DNA of 30,153 bases. Source: Alkanophaga liquidiphilum (GTDB lineage Archaea > Halobacteriota > Syntropharchaeia > Alkanophagales > B39-G2). Under the pieces are notes generated by a model, which saw only the letters and a program-made list of their open reading frames with translations, searched no databases and had not been told where the DNA came from. The translations under genes and the position numbers were made by a program. The stretch lies in assembly GCA_029259535.1 (NCBI GenBank), contig JAPHEF010000024.1, positions 1 to 30,153 on the forward strand. Direction: 5' to 3'. Each line of letters starts with the position of its first letter. The stretch's first letter is position 1. Positions 16,025 through 24,180 of this stretch are shown here, in pieces.

Positions 16025-17040
16025 GTGACAAAGACCGTCAAGTGTAAGATAATAGGTTTAACGGGACGAAAGAGGGAGCTACTCGATAGAGAGTATGATA
16101 ACTTTCAGCATTGGCTTGAACGGGTGAGGATAGGGGAGTATATTCAGCATACAAGCAAGATGCGAAGTGGCTATATAAGAAAGCAAAGAAGATGAAAGGC
16201 GTTCCAATAAGAAAAGTATTTGATAGATATTCAAAGAAGGGACACGAAAATAGCCAAATACTGGGCGAGGATAAGGGTAAAAGGTGTGAGGGGTGGCGTA
16301 AAATCGCACTTGCTCATCAGCCTTTCAATTTTGAGGAGTGGGAGGTTTGCGAGTCTCTACTTGTCAGGAAGGGTGGAGAATTCTACCTTCACGTCACGGT
16401 CAAGAAGGATGTCGGGCTGAAGAAAGAATATGCATCCATCATCGCGATAGACCTGGGAGCTCGTTGGGTAGCGTGTCGGTGGCACGGCACCGCAGCACAC
16501 CCAAATTTATGGAAAGAGGGTTAGAGAGGTCAGGGGGAAGTATTTCTGGCTTAGGAGAAAGCTTGGAAGGGAGAAGAAACTACAGGCAATAAAGAAGATA
16601 GGGCACAAGGAGAAGAGAGTTGTGAATGACGAGTTGCACAAGATAGCAAAGGAAATTGTTGAAGAGGCGGAGAAGCACAACGCGATAATTGCAATAGGAA
16701 ACTTGAACGGAGTTAGGAACAACAAGGGAAGGAAGGTGAACAGGAAGGTTAGCACAATGCCATTCTACCGCTTGAAGGAATACGTCAAGTATAAAGCCCT
16801 TGAGAGAGGGATTGCAGTGATAGAAGTTTCAAAGTTAAACACATCGAAACAATGTTCAAGATGTGGTTCAATGAATGCCAAAAGACCTTCTCAGGGAGTT
16901 TTCATCTGCAAGGATTGTGGATATCAAATCAATGGTGATGTGAACGGAGCTAAAAATATAATGAAGCGAGCCATGGGCTATATGCTCATGGTTGGGGCAG
17001 CGTGCTCAGCCCGACGGGGAGCGGTTCGTTCTGAACCACA
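16025..17040 (+). pseudogene. tnpB: tnpB (RNA-guided nuclease of IS605/IS1341 family), frameshifted
   Basis: The N-terminus reads from GTG 16025 (TKTVKCKIIGLTGRKRELLD). The reading then alternates between frames: frame 2 to about 16150, frame 1 (AKWLYKKAKKMKGVP), frame 2 at 16220-16290 (DTKIAKYWARIRVKGVRGGV), frame 1 to about 16500 (FEEWEVCESLLVRKG, then IIAIDLGARWVA), frame 2 to the end. At least four frame changes make it a pseudogene. RuvC-I Asp is in AIDLG; the zinc finger CSRCG...CKDCG and RuvC-III Asp (GDVNGAKNI) are intact. At the RuvC-II position AIGNLNG has Gly where Glu is common in TnpB. No stop codon lies before the right end, and the last frame runs on into flanking DNA to 17296. 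Confidence 0.85.
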
Positions 17041-17054
17041 CCCCCCAACCTCGT

Positions 17055-17083
17055 GCATCCGGCGGATGCCCTCCAATGGAGGG
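17055..17083 (+). repeat. Right-end double hairpin of the tnpB element
   Basis: GCATCC-ggc-GGATGC (17055-17069) and CCCTCC-aat-GGAGGG (17069-17083) are perfect six-pair stems sharing one base. The same structures occur at 2063-2090. They lie in the region expected to form the 3' end of the TnpB guide RNA. Confidence 0.75.
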
Positions 17084-17089
17084 AGGAGG

Positions 17090-18856
17090 TCACGGGCTTT
17101 TGGTCTCAAATTTCTTCCCAGCGACTATTCCTGTTATTTCTTCGACGGAGCGCCAGCCGCAAAGCCGGATGGCGTCGAGGACGTTCTGCCTACCGAAGAG
17201 TTTTACAGCCTCACGGTAGGGCTTTTCGATATCAAAGCCGTGCTCCCGTGCCCTCGCAACGTCCCTCTTTATCAGTGCCTCCTCAACATCCTCTAACTCC
17301 CGCTTCGGGATGAAATCGTCAGACCGCAATATCAATTGGACCGTCTCGAGCGCCCCTCTGATGGCTTGTCGCTTCACTTTCAGCGGTTCGAGGACGCCAC
17401 GCTCCAGCATGTTGGCGACGCCCCCTCCAAGAACGTCGAGCCCGTGGTGTCGCTTGCCGGCAGCGTGCGCCCGCCTCAGCTCCAAAAGCACGGAAATGTG
17501 GTCAAAACCACCGTTCCTCGCCAGAATTTCGGGAATTACCTCCAAGCTCTTTGCGAATGCGAGCATGGAGAGTTGGAGTTTTGTGTCTTCAGAGAGCGCC
17601 AGCCGCCTGAGTTGTTGCGCTAATTCGACCTCAACGGCGCCGCCGCCGGGAAGCACCGCCCCGTTGTAAGCGTTCACGACCGCCCGCACTGCATCGTTTA
17701 TTGTCCTGTAAGCCTCATCAACGACTTGCTTCGTCCCACCCCGCACTAAAATCGTTACGACGCGAGCGGCGGCAGCGTCGGGGGAGCCGATAAAGACAAA
17801 GTTGACGTCGCCGATTCTTCGCTCCTCCGCCAGCTTTGCCCGTCCCAAGTCGCTTTTGGCAGCCGCCATCGCATCTAAAATTATTTTACCGCCCGTCAGT
17901 CTCGAAATCTTCTCCAGAGTTTTCAATTTTATGTTGCGCAGCGCCATCATGCCGTTTTCGGCGAAATAGTGCATTGCGGCGCTGCTGATATCCTTGCGGC
18001 AGAGGACGACGTTAGTGCCCAAGTCGTGTAAGCGTCTAACGATGTTTTCGAGGGCGGAGAACGAGTAACGGGAGCGCTCAAGCTTCTCAAGCTCCTCAGG
18101 ACCACTAAGCTCAATCTCGACGGCAAGCTCGCCGAGAGTCCCGACGGGTGGTCCGATGCTTGTGCCGACGAGCGCGATCTTTGGGTTCTCCACGCTTGAA
18201 GGCATATTCGGGAGCACGACCTTAGCCTCGACGAGTACGCCCCTGAGGAGTTGGGTGTCCCTGACGCTCCCGCCCTGAACTCTTTCGAGTGTGATGTTTT
18301 CGGCGTCCGCCTTGCCGTCTTCAAGCGTTGAAAGCACTGCTTTGACAATAAGCTCGGCAAAGAATTCCTTGTAAGATGCAAGCATTTTGTTGTTCAGGGC
18401 GGATTTCGCAACGCTCCGCAGCGAGCGTCCGTCCCGCATGACAACTGCCAGCTCCTCCAGAATTCTTATGCTCTCGCTCGCCGCCTTCTTGTAGCCTTCA
18501 ATTATCGTCGTCGGGTGTATTCCCAGCTCTAACAGCTCGATGGCGTTCTTTAGGAGCTCGCCTGCGAGGATGACCGCAGTCGTGGTGCCGTCGCCAGCTT
18601 CCTCGTCCTGCGTCTTTGCAAGCTCTAAAAGGAGCCCTTCGACAGGATGATCGACGTGCGTGTTCTCGAAAATCGTGCGCCCGTCCCTCGTTACAATGAT
18701 GAAGTTGTCCTCGTCCACGATGATTTTATGGAAGCCCTGCGGTCCAAGCGAGGAAGCTACGAGCGAGGCGTAACGCCACGCAACCTCTATGTTGCTGAGC
18801 AGGATGATGCGGTGGATTTCCTTCTCGGACTTGCCGAGCAGCGGGTTCTCGGCCAT
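17090..18856 (-). CDS. Divergent group II chaperonin (thermosome) subunit B
   Basis: 588 residues from ATG 18856. Motifs: SSLGPQGFHKII (35-46), TRDGRTIFEN, QDEEAGDGTTTAVILAGELL (GDGTTT at 88-93), GGGAVEVELAQQL and NGGFDHISVLLELRRAH, so the ATPase site is complete. It is closer to ordinary thermosomes than the copy at 10096 but has about 60 extra residues after the usual end (AREHGFDIEKPYREAVKLFG, then WRSVEEITGI). The frame extends 23 codons upstream, but ATG 18856 matches family N-termini, has GGACTAAGG beside it and lies about 28 bases from a TATA-like box. The last codon and stop fall within the right end of the tnpB element, so the insertion has reset the C-terminus. Confidence 0.9.
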   Translation of the reverse strand: MAENPLLGKSEKEIHRIILLSNIEVAWRYASLVASSLGPQGFHKIIVDEDNFIIVTRDGRTIFENTHVDHPVEGLLLELAKTQDEEAGDGTTTAVILAGELLKNAIELLELGIHPTTIIEGYKKAASESIRILEELAVVMRDGRSLRSVAKSALNNKMLASYKEFFAELIVKAVLSTLEDGKADAENITLERVQGGSVRDTQLLRGVLVEAKVVLPNMPSSVENPKIALVGTSIGPPVGTLGELAVEIELSGPEELEKLERSRYSFSALENIVRRLHDLGTNVVLCRKDISSAAMHYFAENGMMALRNIKLKTLEKISRLTGGKIILDAMAAAKSDLGRAKLAEERRIGDVNFVFIGSPDAAAARVVTILVRGGTKQVVDEAYRTINDAVRAVVNAYNGAVLPGGGAVEVELAQQLRRLALSEDTKLQLSMLAFAKSLEVIPEILARNGGFDHISVLLELRRAHAAGKRHHGLDVLGGGVANMLERGVLEPLKVKRQAIRGALETVQLILRSDDFIPKRELEDVEEALIKRDVARAREHGFDIEKPYREAVKLFGRQNVLDAIRLCGWRSVEEITGIVAGKKFETKSP

Positions 18857-18878
18857 CCTTAGTCCTTTCGCATCGCGG

Positions 18879-18889
18879 CTTTTAACATT
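18879..18889 (-). promoter_or_regulatory. TATA-like box of the second chaperonin gene
   Basis: AATGTTAAAAG on the minus strand is centred about 28 bases before ATG 18856. Confidence 0.4.
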
Positions 18890-18985
18890 AACGCCGCTGC
18901 GTGTCCGTGAAGGAGGAAGCAACACACGGGAATTGGCAGCAACAAATTCTTAAACCCAAAACGTCAAGAGCAATAGGGGGACGAA

Positions 18986-19201
18986 ATGGGCGCGGAAGAG
19001 GAAGTGTTGCTGAAGCGGCTCAAGATAAAGCTTGACCACTGGATAGAACATAACAGGGAGCACGAGGAGAGTTTTATAAAGGAAGCGGAGAACGCTAAGG
19101 ACGCAGGGCTCGAGGGCGTCGCCATGCTCATCGAAGAAGCTGCGAGGAAGATGAGGGAGGCGACGCATTGCCTCATGGATGCGTTAAACATGTTGAGTTA
19201 G
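18986..19201 (+). CDS. Small helical protein with HWIEHNREH motif
   Basis: 71 residues, all predicted helix. The segment LDHWIEHNREHEESF carries three histidines and several acidic residues, followed by GLEGVAMLIEEAARKMREA, giving a two-helix hairpin. I recall similar small proteins or domains in anaerobic archaea and bacteria with an HW.EHN.EH core; the histidines could bind metal, but no function is established to my knowledge. AGGGGG lies five bases before the ATG. The aroD start codon follows six bases after its stop, so it is first in an apparent three-gene unit with aroD and nnr. Confidence 0.7.
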   Translation: MGAEEEVLLKRLKIKLDHWIEHNREHEESFIKEAENAKDAGLEGVAMLIEEAARKMREATHCLMDALNMLS

Positions 19202-19207
19202 GTTAAG

Positions 19208-19915
19208 ATGCCAGTGAGGATAGGGGATGTGGAGCTTTGCAGGAAGCCTTTAGTCGTGGGTGTGCTTACGAATTTGTATTTGTCGGATGCCATAGCTGCG
19301 AAGCGAGCGGGCGCCGACATTTTAGAGCTGCGAGTGGACTTCCTCGGGGAGAGGGATGCCGCTCGCATAAGAGAATTCATGAAAAAAGTTAAAGAGGGGG
19401 TCGGACTCCCGATAATAGCGACGAACAGGGCTGAAAGGGAGGGCGGCAGGTTCAAAGGGACGGAAGAGGAGAGAATATCACTTTTGAAGGGAGTAATGGG
19501 GGCGGCGGACGCCGTGGACGTGGAGCTTTTCACGGCTCTTGAGGACACTGGAATCGTAGAAAAGGCGGCGGAATTAGGAATCACAACGATTATCTCGTTT
19601 CACGATTTCATGGGCACGCCAAGCAGGGACGAAATTTTGAGCACGATAAATAAGATGCACGAGCTTGGCGACGTTGCGAAGGTTGCAGTTACGCCAAATA
19701 GCCTTGAGGACGCCCTAACGCTCTTAGAAGTGACGTTAAGCCTGAGGGGTGGGAAGCCGGTGGTGGCGATAAGCATGGGCGCCCTCGGCAAGCACACACG
19801 CATCATTGCACCGCTCTACGGCTCCGCCCTGACTTACGGGTCTGTGGGCGAGAGCGTCGCCCCCGGACAACTGAGCGTCTGGGAGCTGCGACGGATTTTG
19901 GACGTGCTGACATGA
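19208..19915 (+). CDS. aroD: 3-dehydroquinate dehydratase, type I (AroD)
   Basis: 235 residues. It catalyses the third step of the shikimate pathway by a Schiff-base mechanism. Conserved features: DILELRVDFL (residues 37-46), the catalytic His in IISFHDF (H132), the Schiff-base Lys in GDVAKVAVTP (K158), SMGALGKHTRI and the C-terminal LTYGSVGESVAPGQLS. Length is normal for an archaeal single-domain AroD. The stop codon overlaps the nnr start in an ATGA arrangement, indicating coupled translation. No other aro genes are nearby. Confidence 0.95.
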   Translation: MPVRIGDVELCRKPLVVGVLTNLYLSDAIAAKRAGADILELRVDFLGERDAARIREFMKKVKEGVGLPIIATNRAEREGGRFKGTEEERISLLKGVMGAADAVDVELFTALEDTGIVEKAAELGITTIISFHDFMGTPSRDEILSTINKMHELGDVAKVAVTPNSLEDALTLLEVTLSLRGGKPVVAISMGALGKHTRIIAPLYGSALTYGSVGESVAPGQLSVWELRRILDVLT

Positions 19916-21480
19916 CCGCATGTGCCGAAGCGTCTGGGCATGCCGAAATGGGGGAAATAACGAGCGAGGAGATGGCAGCGCTTGACGAGAATTGTGAGTT
20001 TTTCGGGCTTTCCCGCTTGCAACTGATGGAGAATGCGGGGGCTGCCGTTGCCAGAGAGGTGCGAGCTGTTGTTAACGGCGGCAGGGGCAGAGGTGGTGGC
20101 GATAAATCCAAGATAATAGTATTCGCGGGCAGGGGAAATAACGGCGGCGATGGCTTCGTAGCCGCAAGGCATCTCGCACGAGATTTCGACATTAGAGTTT
20201 TCCTTCTTGGGCAAGCGTCGGAGATACGGACCGATGAGGCTCGAAAGAACTGGGAGGTTCTGCGGTGGAGTGGCTGCGCTCTGAGGGAGCTGCGGGACTC
20301 TTCAGAGCTGCGGCTGCTCAAAGACGAGGTAAGCGGGGCGGCGGCGATAGTAGATGCGATATTCGGGACGGGAATACGTGGCGAAATCCGAGAGCCGGAG
20401 GCGACAGCCATAGACCTGATGAACGTGGCGAGGGGAGGAGGAGTCCCCATAATTGCGGTGGACGTGCCTTCGGGCTTGGACCCGGACACGGGCAGCGTCG
20501 CCGGAAAATGCGTGCGGGCGAGCGTGACAGTGACGTTCCACAAGCCGAAACCGGGGCTGCGGCAGAGGGCGGAAGTAGCAGCGACGTTCGTCGGCGAGCT
20601 GAAGGTTGCGAGCATTGGAATCCCGCCTGAAATCGAAAGGCTTGCAGGTCCTGGTGACCTGAAGCTTTTACGGCGACGGCGTGCCAACAGCCACAAAGGG
20701 GACAACGGCAGAGTCTTGATAGTCGGTGGCGGACCGTTTTCGGGAGCGCCGACGCTTGCGGCATTTGCAGCGTTGCATGCCGGTGCGGACTGGGTAACTG
20801 TGGCGGCGCCGAAGAGTGTCTCCAAGACGATTGCGTCGTTCTCGCCGAACCTCATCGTTGAAAAGCTTTCCTCCGACATCTTCGTCGAGGACGACGTGCC
20901 GGCGGTGCTTGAGCTTGCGATGCGGCATGATGTGACGGTTGTGGGCATGGGGCTCGGCGATGACGGAGCAACGAAAAACGCCCTACGCACGCTTTTCTCT
21001 CTTTTAGAGGGGAAAATCGTGGTGGACGCCGACGGCTTCTATGGACTTGAGCTGCCTGCAAAAGCGTCTCAGAAGGTCATAATAACGCCGCATGCCGGCG
21101 AGTTCTCGAAAATTCCGAGTGTCGCCGAGAAGCCGCCCGCCGACGTTGAAGAAAGAGCGGAGTTTGTGAGGCGATTTTCGAGGAAGAACGGGGTGGTGAC
21201 GCTGATGAAGGGCGTCGTGGACGTGATTTCCGACGGCGAGCGAGTTAAACTAAACACGACTGGAAACGCTGGCATGACGGTAGGTGGGACCGGAGATGTG
21301 CTCGCAGGCGTCGTCGGCGCCTTTTATGCCGTAAGCGAAGCCTTCAGAGCAGCAGTCGCCGCCGCTTTCGTGAACGGAGCCGCCGGCGACTCTGCATTCG
21401 ATAAGCATGGCTACGGACTGCTCGCCACCGACGTCATCGAGAATATTCCCAAAGTATTGCTCAAGTTCGGGCGTCGCTGA
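19912..21480 (+). CDS. nnr: Bifunctional NAD(P)H-hydrate repair enzyme (epimerase + dehydratase)
   Basis: 522 residues with two domains. The N-terminal epimerase part (YjeF_N) shows SRLQLMENAG, FAGRGNNGGDGFVAARHLA, VDAIFGTGIRG and VDVPSGLDPDTG. The C-terminal ADP/ATP-dependent dehydratase part (YjeF_C/CARKD) shows SHKGDNGRVLIVGG, VVDADGFY, ITPHAGEF and the nucleotide-binding TTGNAGMTVGGTGDVLAG. Together they convert both epimers of hydrated NAD(P)H back to NAD(P)H. The ATGA overlap with aroD favours ATG 19912; ATG 19948 (MGEITSEEMAALD) is closer to the family N-terminus and is the alternative. It converges on EF-2 with a seven-base gap. Confidence 0.94.
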   Translation: MTACAEASGHAEMGEITSEEMAALDENCEFFGLSRLQLMENAGAAVAREVRAVVNGGRGRGGGDKSKIIVFAGRGNNGGDGFVAARHLARDFDIRVFLLGQASEIRTDEARKNWEVLRWSGCALRELRDSSELRLLKDEVSGAAAIVDAIFGTGIRGEIREPEATAIDLMNVARGGGVPIIAVDVPSGLDPDTGSVAGKCVRASVTVTFHKPKPGLRQRAEVAATFVGELKVASIGIPPEIERLAGPGDLKLLRRRRANSHKGDNGRVLIVGGGPFSGAPTLAAFAALHAGADWVTVAAPKSVSKTIASFSPNLIVEKLSSDIFVEDDVPAVLELAMRHDVTVVGMGLGDDGATKNALRTLFSLLEGKIVVDADGFYGLELPAKASQKVIITPHAGEFSKIPSVAEKPPADVEERAEFVRRFSRKNGVVTLMKGVVDVISDGERVKLNTTGNAGMTVGGTGDVLAGVVGAFYAVSEAFRAAVAAAFVNGAAGDSAFDKHGYGLLATDVIENIPKVLLKFGRR

Positions 21481-21487
21481 GCTTTTC

Positions 21488-23674
21488 TCAGGAGACAAAA
21501 TCCGAAGGCTGTGGTATTTCGAGCTTCAGCCCCTTTCTCTTTCTTATTTTCATGACGATGTCGTGGAACATGGCTTGCGGCAGCGGTTCGAAGCCTGCGA
21601 ACTCGGTGCTCCAGAGCGCCCGCCCCTCCGTCGCAGACCTTATGTCGCCAGCGAAGCCGAACATTTCTGCGACGGGCGCCTTCGCCTTCACGGTCGTCAT
21701 ATCGCCTTCCATCTGGATGTCGAGGATTTGCCCACGGCGACCTTGCAGTTCTCTCGTGACATTGCCAAGGAGGTTCTGCGGAGCGGTGATGAAGACCTCC
21801 ATTATCGGCTCCAGCAGTATGGGCCTCGCCATGAGGATGGCGGCGTTTATCGCAGCCCTGACGGCGGGAATGACCTGAGCGGGACCTCTGTGGATGGCGT
21901 CTTCGTGGAGCTTGGCGTCCACGAGCTTGACCTTTATACCGAGGCAGCGTTCCCGTGCGAGCGGCCCCTTATCCATCACGTCCTTGAAGCCTTCGATGAT
22001 GAGTTCCATAGTCTCGTTGAGGTATTGGATGCCCTTCGTTACGTCAATAAGAACATTGCCCTCGTGGATATCCACGATGCCCCGCGCTTCGTCCTTGCTC
22101 ATGCCCGCTTCTTCGAGGCGGCGGCGCCGCATCTTGTCGTCGAGGTCCATCGAAATCGCACCCTCTTTTATCTTGCTCAGCACCTCTGGCTCCAACGGTT
22201 CGACCACGAAATAGAACCTGTTGTGGCGGTTCGGCGACTTGCCCTCGACAGGTCCGGCGGTGCCTTGAACGGTCTCTCGGTAAACGACGATGGGTGGCGA
22301 CACGATGATAGGCACGTTTTCATCAACGTTGATGCGGTGCGTGATGATTTCGAGGTGTAGCTCGCCCATTCCAGAGATAAGATGCTCGCCGGTTTCTTCG
22401 TTGAGTTCAATGCGCACCGTTGGGTCTTCCTTCGCTATTTTTCTCAAAATCTCAATGAGCCTCGGCAAATCTTTCATGCTCTTTGCCTCGACGGCGACGG
22501 TCACGACTGGCTCGCTGTAATGTCTTATGCTCTCGAAGGGCATCATCTCGATGGTGGAGAGTGTGTCGCCGACAGCAGCGTCCTTGATGCCGGTGAGCGC
22601 AACGATGTTCCCGGCGCAGATTTCGTCCACCTCGACACGATGCTCGCCGATGTAAACACTGACCTGCTGGATTCGTCCTTTACGGTGCTTGCCGACGACG
22701 TTGAGTTCCATGCCTTTGCGGAGCATGCCGCTGAAGAGGCGTCCGGTGATGACCTCGCCGGCGTGCGGGTCGACGGTGACACCAGTAACAATCATCGCAA
22801 CCGCACCGTTTCTATCGCACCGCAGCATGCTCTGCCCAATCTCGCTCTCGACGTCACCCCGCCAGATGACCGGAATTCGTATTTTCTGCGCCTCCAAGGG
22901 GTTGGGGAGGTGTCTGACGACCATGTCGAGCACGACCTCATGCGCCGGGCTCAGCTCCGCAAGCTTCGCCATTTCGTTCTGCGTACAGTAGTCATAGACC
23001 TCGTTGAAGCCGACGCCGGTCTTTTGCATGCTCGGGACGCTGATTGCCCACTTGTAGAGGGCGGAACCGAAGGCGACGCTGCCGTTGGTGGCGTCGAGCC
23101 GCCACTCGTCGTATTTCTCAGGTTTCATGCCCTTAATCATCTTGTTTACGCCGTCAATGACCTTTGCGAGCCGCATCTGCATTTCCTTCTTGTCCACCTT
23201 GAGCTCGTTGATGAGGCGGTCGACCTTGTTGACAAAGAGGACAGGCTTGACGTTCTCTCGCAGTGCCTGACGCAGCACGGTTTCAGTCTGTGGCATGATG
23301 CCCTCGACGGCATCGACGACGACGACGGCGCCGTCAACCGCCCGCAACGCTCTCGTGACGCCGCCACCGAAGTCCACGTGTCCCGGCGTGTCTATCAAGT
23401 TTATCAGGAACTCGTCACCGCCGAACCTGTGGACCATGGAGACGTTCGCTGAGAATATCGTGATGCCACGTTGCTGTTCGAGGTAGTAGAAGTCGGTGAA
23501 AAGCTGCTCGCCCGCAAGCTCCTTGGAAATTATGCCGGCGCCTGCAAGGAGGTTGTCGGTTAGCGTCGTCTTCCCATGGTCGATATGGGCGATTATCCCG
23601 ATGTTCCGAATGCGCTCCGGCTTGTCCATCAGATTCTTCAACAGCCCTACTACTTTCTTGCCACGAGTTGCCAT
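21488..23674 (-). CDS. fusA: Translation elongation factor 2 (aEF-2)
   Basis: 728 residues, the GTPase that drives ribosomal translocation. G motifs: AHIDHGKTT (29-37), DTPGH (95-99), NKVD (149-152). The diphthamide histidine is H595 in EDAIHRGPAQ. Switch I region reads TDFYYLEQQRGITIF where archaeal EF-2 usually has a more acidic DEQ-type stretch before RGITI; otherwise all domains appear complete. ATG 23674 has AGGAGG 11 bases upstream, and a TATA-like AAATATTATTAAAGC on the minus strand (23747-23760) implies a leader of about 50 bases, unlike most leaderless genes here. Confidence 0.97.
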   Translation of the reverse strand: MATRGKKVVGLLKNLMDKPERIRNIGIIAHIDHGKTTLTDNLLAGAGIISKELAGEQLFTDFYYLEQQRGITIFSANVSMVHRFGGDEFLINLIDTPGHVDFGGGVTRALRAVDGAVVVVDAVEGIMPQTETVLRQALRENVKPVLFVNKVDRLINELKVDKKEMQMRLAKVIDGVNKMIKGMKPEKYDEWRLDATNGSVAFGSALYKWAISVPSMQKTGVGFNEVYDYCTQNEMAKLAELSPAHEVVLDMVVRHLPNPLEAQKIRIPVIWRGDVESEIGQSMLRCDRNGAVAMIVTGVTVDPHAGEVITGRLFSGMLRKGMELNVVGKHRKGRIQQVSVYIGEHRVEVDEICAGNIVALTGIKDAAVGDTLSTIEMMPFESIRHYSEPVVTVAVEAKSMKDLPRLIEILRKIAKEDPTVRIELNEETGEHLISGMGELHLEIITHRINVDENVPIIVSPPIVVYRETVQGTAGPVEGKSPNRHNRFYFVVEPLEPEVLSKIKEGAISMDLDDKMRRRRLEEAGMSKDEARGIVDIHEGNVLIDVTKGIQYLNETMELIIEGFKDVMDKGPLARERCLGIKVKLVDAKLHEDAIHRGPAQVIPAVRAAINAAILMARPILLEPIMEVFITAPQNLLGNVTRELQGRRGQILDIQMEGDMTTVKAKAPVAEMFGFAGDIRSATEGRALWSTEFAGFEPLPQAMFHDIVMKIRKRKGLKLEIPQPSDFVS

Positions 23675-23746
23675 TTCTTCGCTGCCTCCTACTCGCTTGT
23701 TGGGCGTTCATCTTGAAATCAGTTTCTTCCCTACATGGCGCTCTTG

Positions 23747-23760
23747 CTTTAATAATATTT
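23747..23760 (-). promoter_or_regulatory. TATA-like box of the EF-2 gene
   Basis: ATATTATTAAAGC on the minus strand would start transcription near 23727, giving a leader that contains the AGGAGG ribosome binding site. Confidence 0.45.
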
Positions 23761-23867
23761 CGCCTCGCTGGCAATTTCTCGATTCACCGCCAGCCCTAAT
23801 TCCCGCGTTCGCACTTGATGTGGGCTTAAAAGAGCACACGAGATGAATGCGGAAGAGCTAACTGTTG

Positions 23868-23877
23868 CTTTTAATAA
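23868..23877 (+). promoter_or_regulatory. TATA-like box of gatC-cca
   Basis: CTTTTAATAA is centred 25-26 bases before ATG 23898. It lies inside the longest open frame from TTG 23865, which argues that the frame's first 11 codons are not translated. Confidence 0.5.
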
Positions 23878-23897
23878 TCCGGAAAACGTTTCTATTG

Positions 23898-24179
23898 ATG
23901 ATGCGGCGGGAGGAGATAGAACATTTAAGCTGGTTGGCGAGAATCGAGCTTACGGAGGCTGAGAAGGAAAAGTTTGAAAGCCAGCTCAGCTCCATCTTGG
24001 AGTTTTTCTCAATCTTGGACGAGGCTGATGTGGATGATGTCGAGCCCACGCATCACGTCATAGGCATCACGAACGTTTTCAGGGGCGACGAAGTGGAAAG
24101 GTCGCTGCCGCAGGAGGAAGCTCTGAGGAATGCCCCGAAGCGTGAAAACGGCTACTTCAAAGGTCCAAGAATTTTGTGA
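23898..24179 (+). CDS. gatC: Aspartyl/glutamyl-tRNA amidotransferase subunit C (GatC)
   Basis: 93 residues. REEIEHLSWLARIELTEAEK at the N-terminus and ILEFFSILDEADVDDVEPTH in the middle are the standard GatC signature, and NAPKRENGYFKGPRIL is the usual C-terminal end. GatC clamps GatA and GatB for tRNA-dependent Asn/Gln formation. gatA and gatB are not in the window. Start ATG 23898 (or the adjacent ATG 23901) fits both the promoter spacing and family N-termini. The cca start codon follows the stop after one base. Confidence 0.93.
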   Translation: MMRREEIEHLSWLARIELTEAEKEKFESQLSSILEFFSILDEADVDDVEPTHHVIGITNVFRGDEVERSLPQEEALRNAPKRENGYFKGPRIL

Positions 24180-24180
24180 G

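Larger units (their letters stand above)
15918..17094 (+). mobile_element. IS605/IS1341-type element carrying a decayed tnpB
   Basis: The left end starts near TTTAGGATGGCGTCGCTGC and the right end finishes at GGAGGTCACG. Both are placed by comparison with the short copy at 2052-2268, which has the same ends in inverse orientation. The element sits between the convergent 3' ends of hdrA and the second chaperonin gene. It has a left hairpin, a G-rich run, a TATA-like tract (about 15993-16001), tnpB, and a double right-end hairpin overlapping the presumed guide-RNA region. No tnpA transposase is present, so it could only move with help from elsewhere. No target duplication is expected for this family and none is seen. 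Confidence 0.8.

Noticed and set aside
16622..17296. 224-codon plus-strand frame as an intact gene
   Set aside because: It is the last frame of the decayed tnpB reading past the right end of the element into DNA antisense to the chaperonin.
19803..20990. 395-codon open frame antisense to nnr
   Set aside because: Repetitive Ser/Pro/Ala composition typical of the reverse complement of a GC-rich coding gene; nnr motifs fill the other strand.
21407..23452. Two long plus-strand open frames (317 and 356 codons) over EF-2
   Set aside because: They lie antisense to the complete EF-2 gene and show no domain features.
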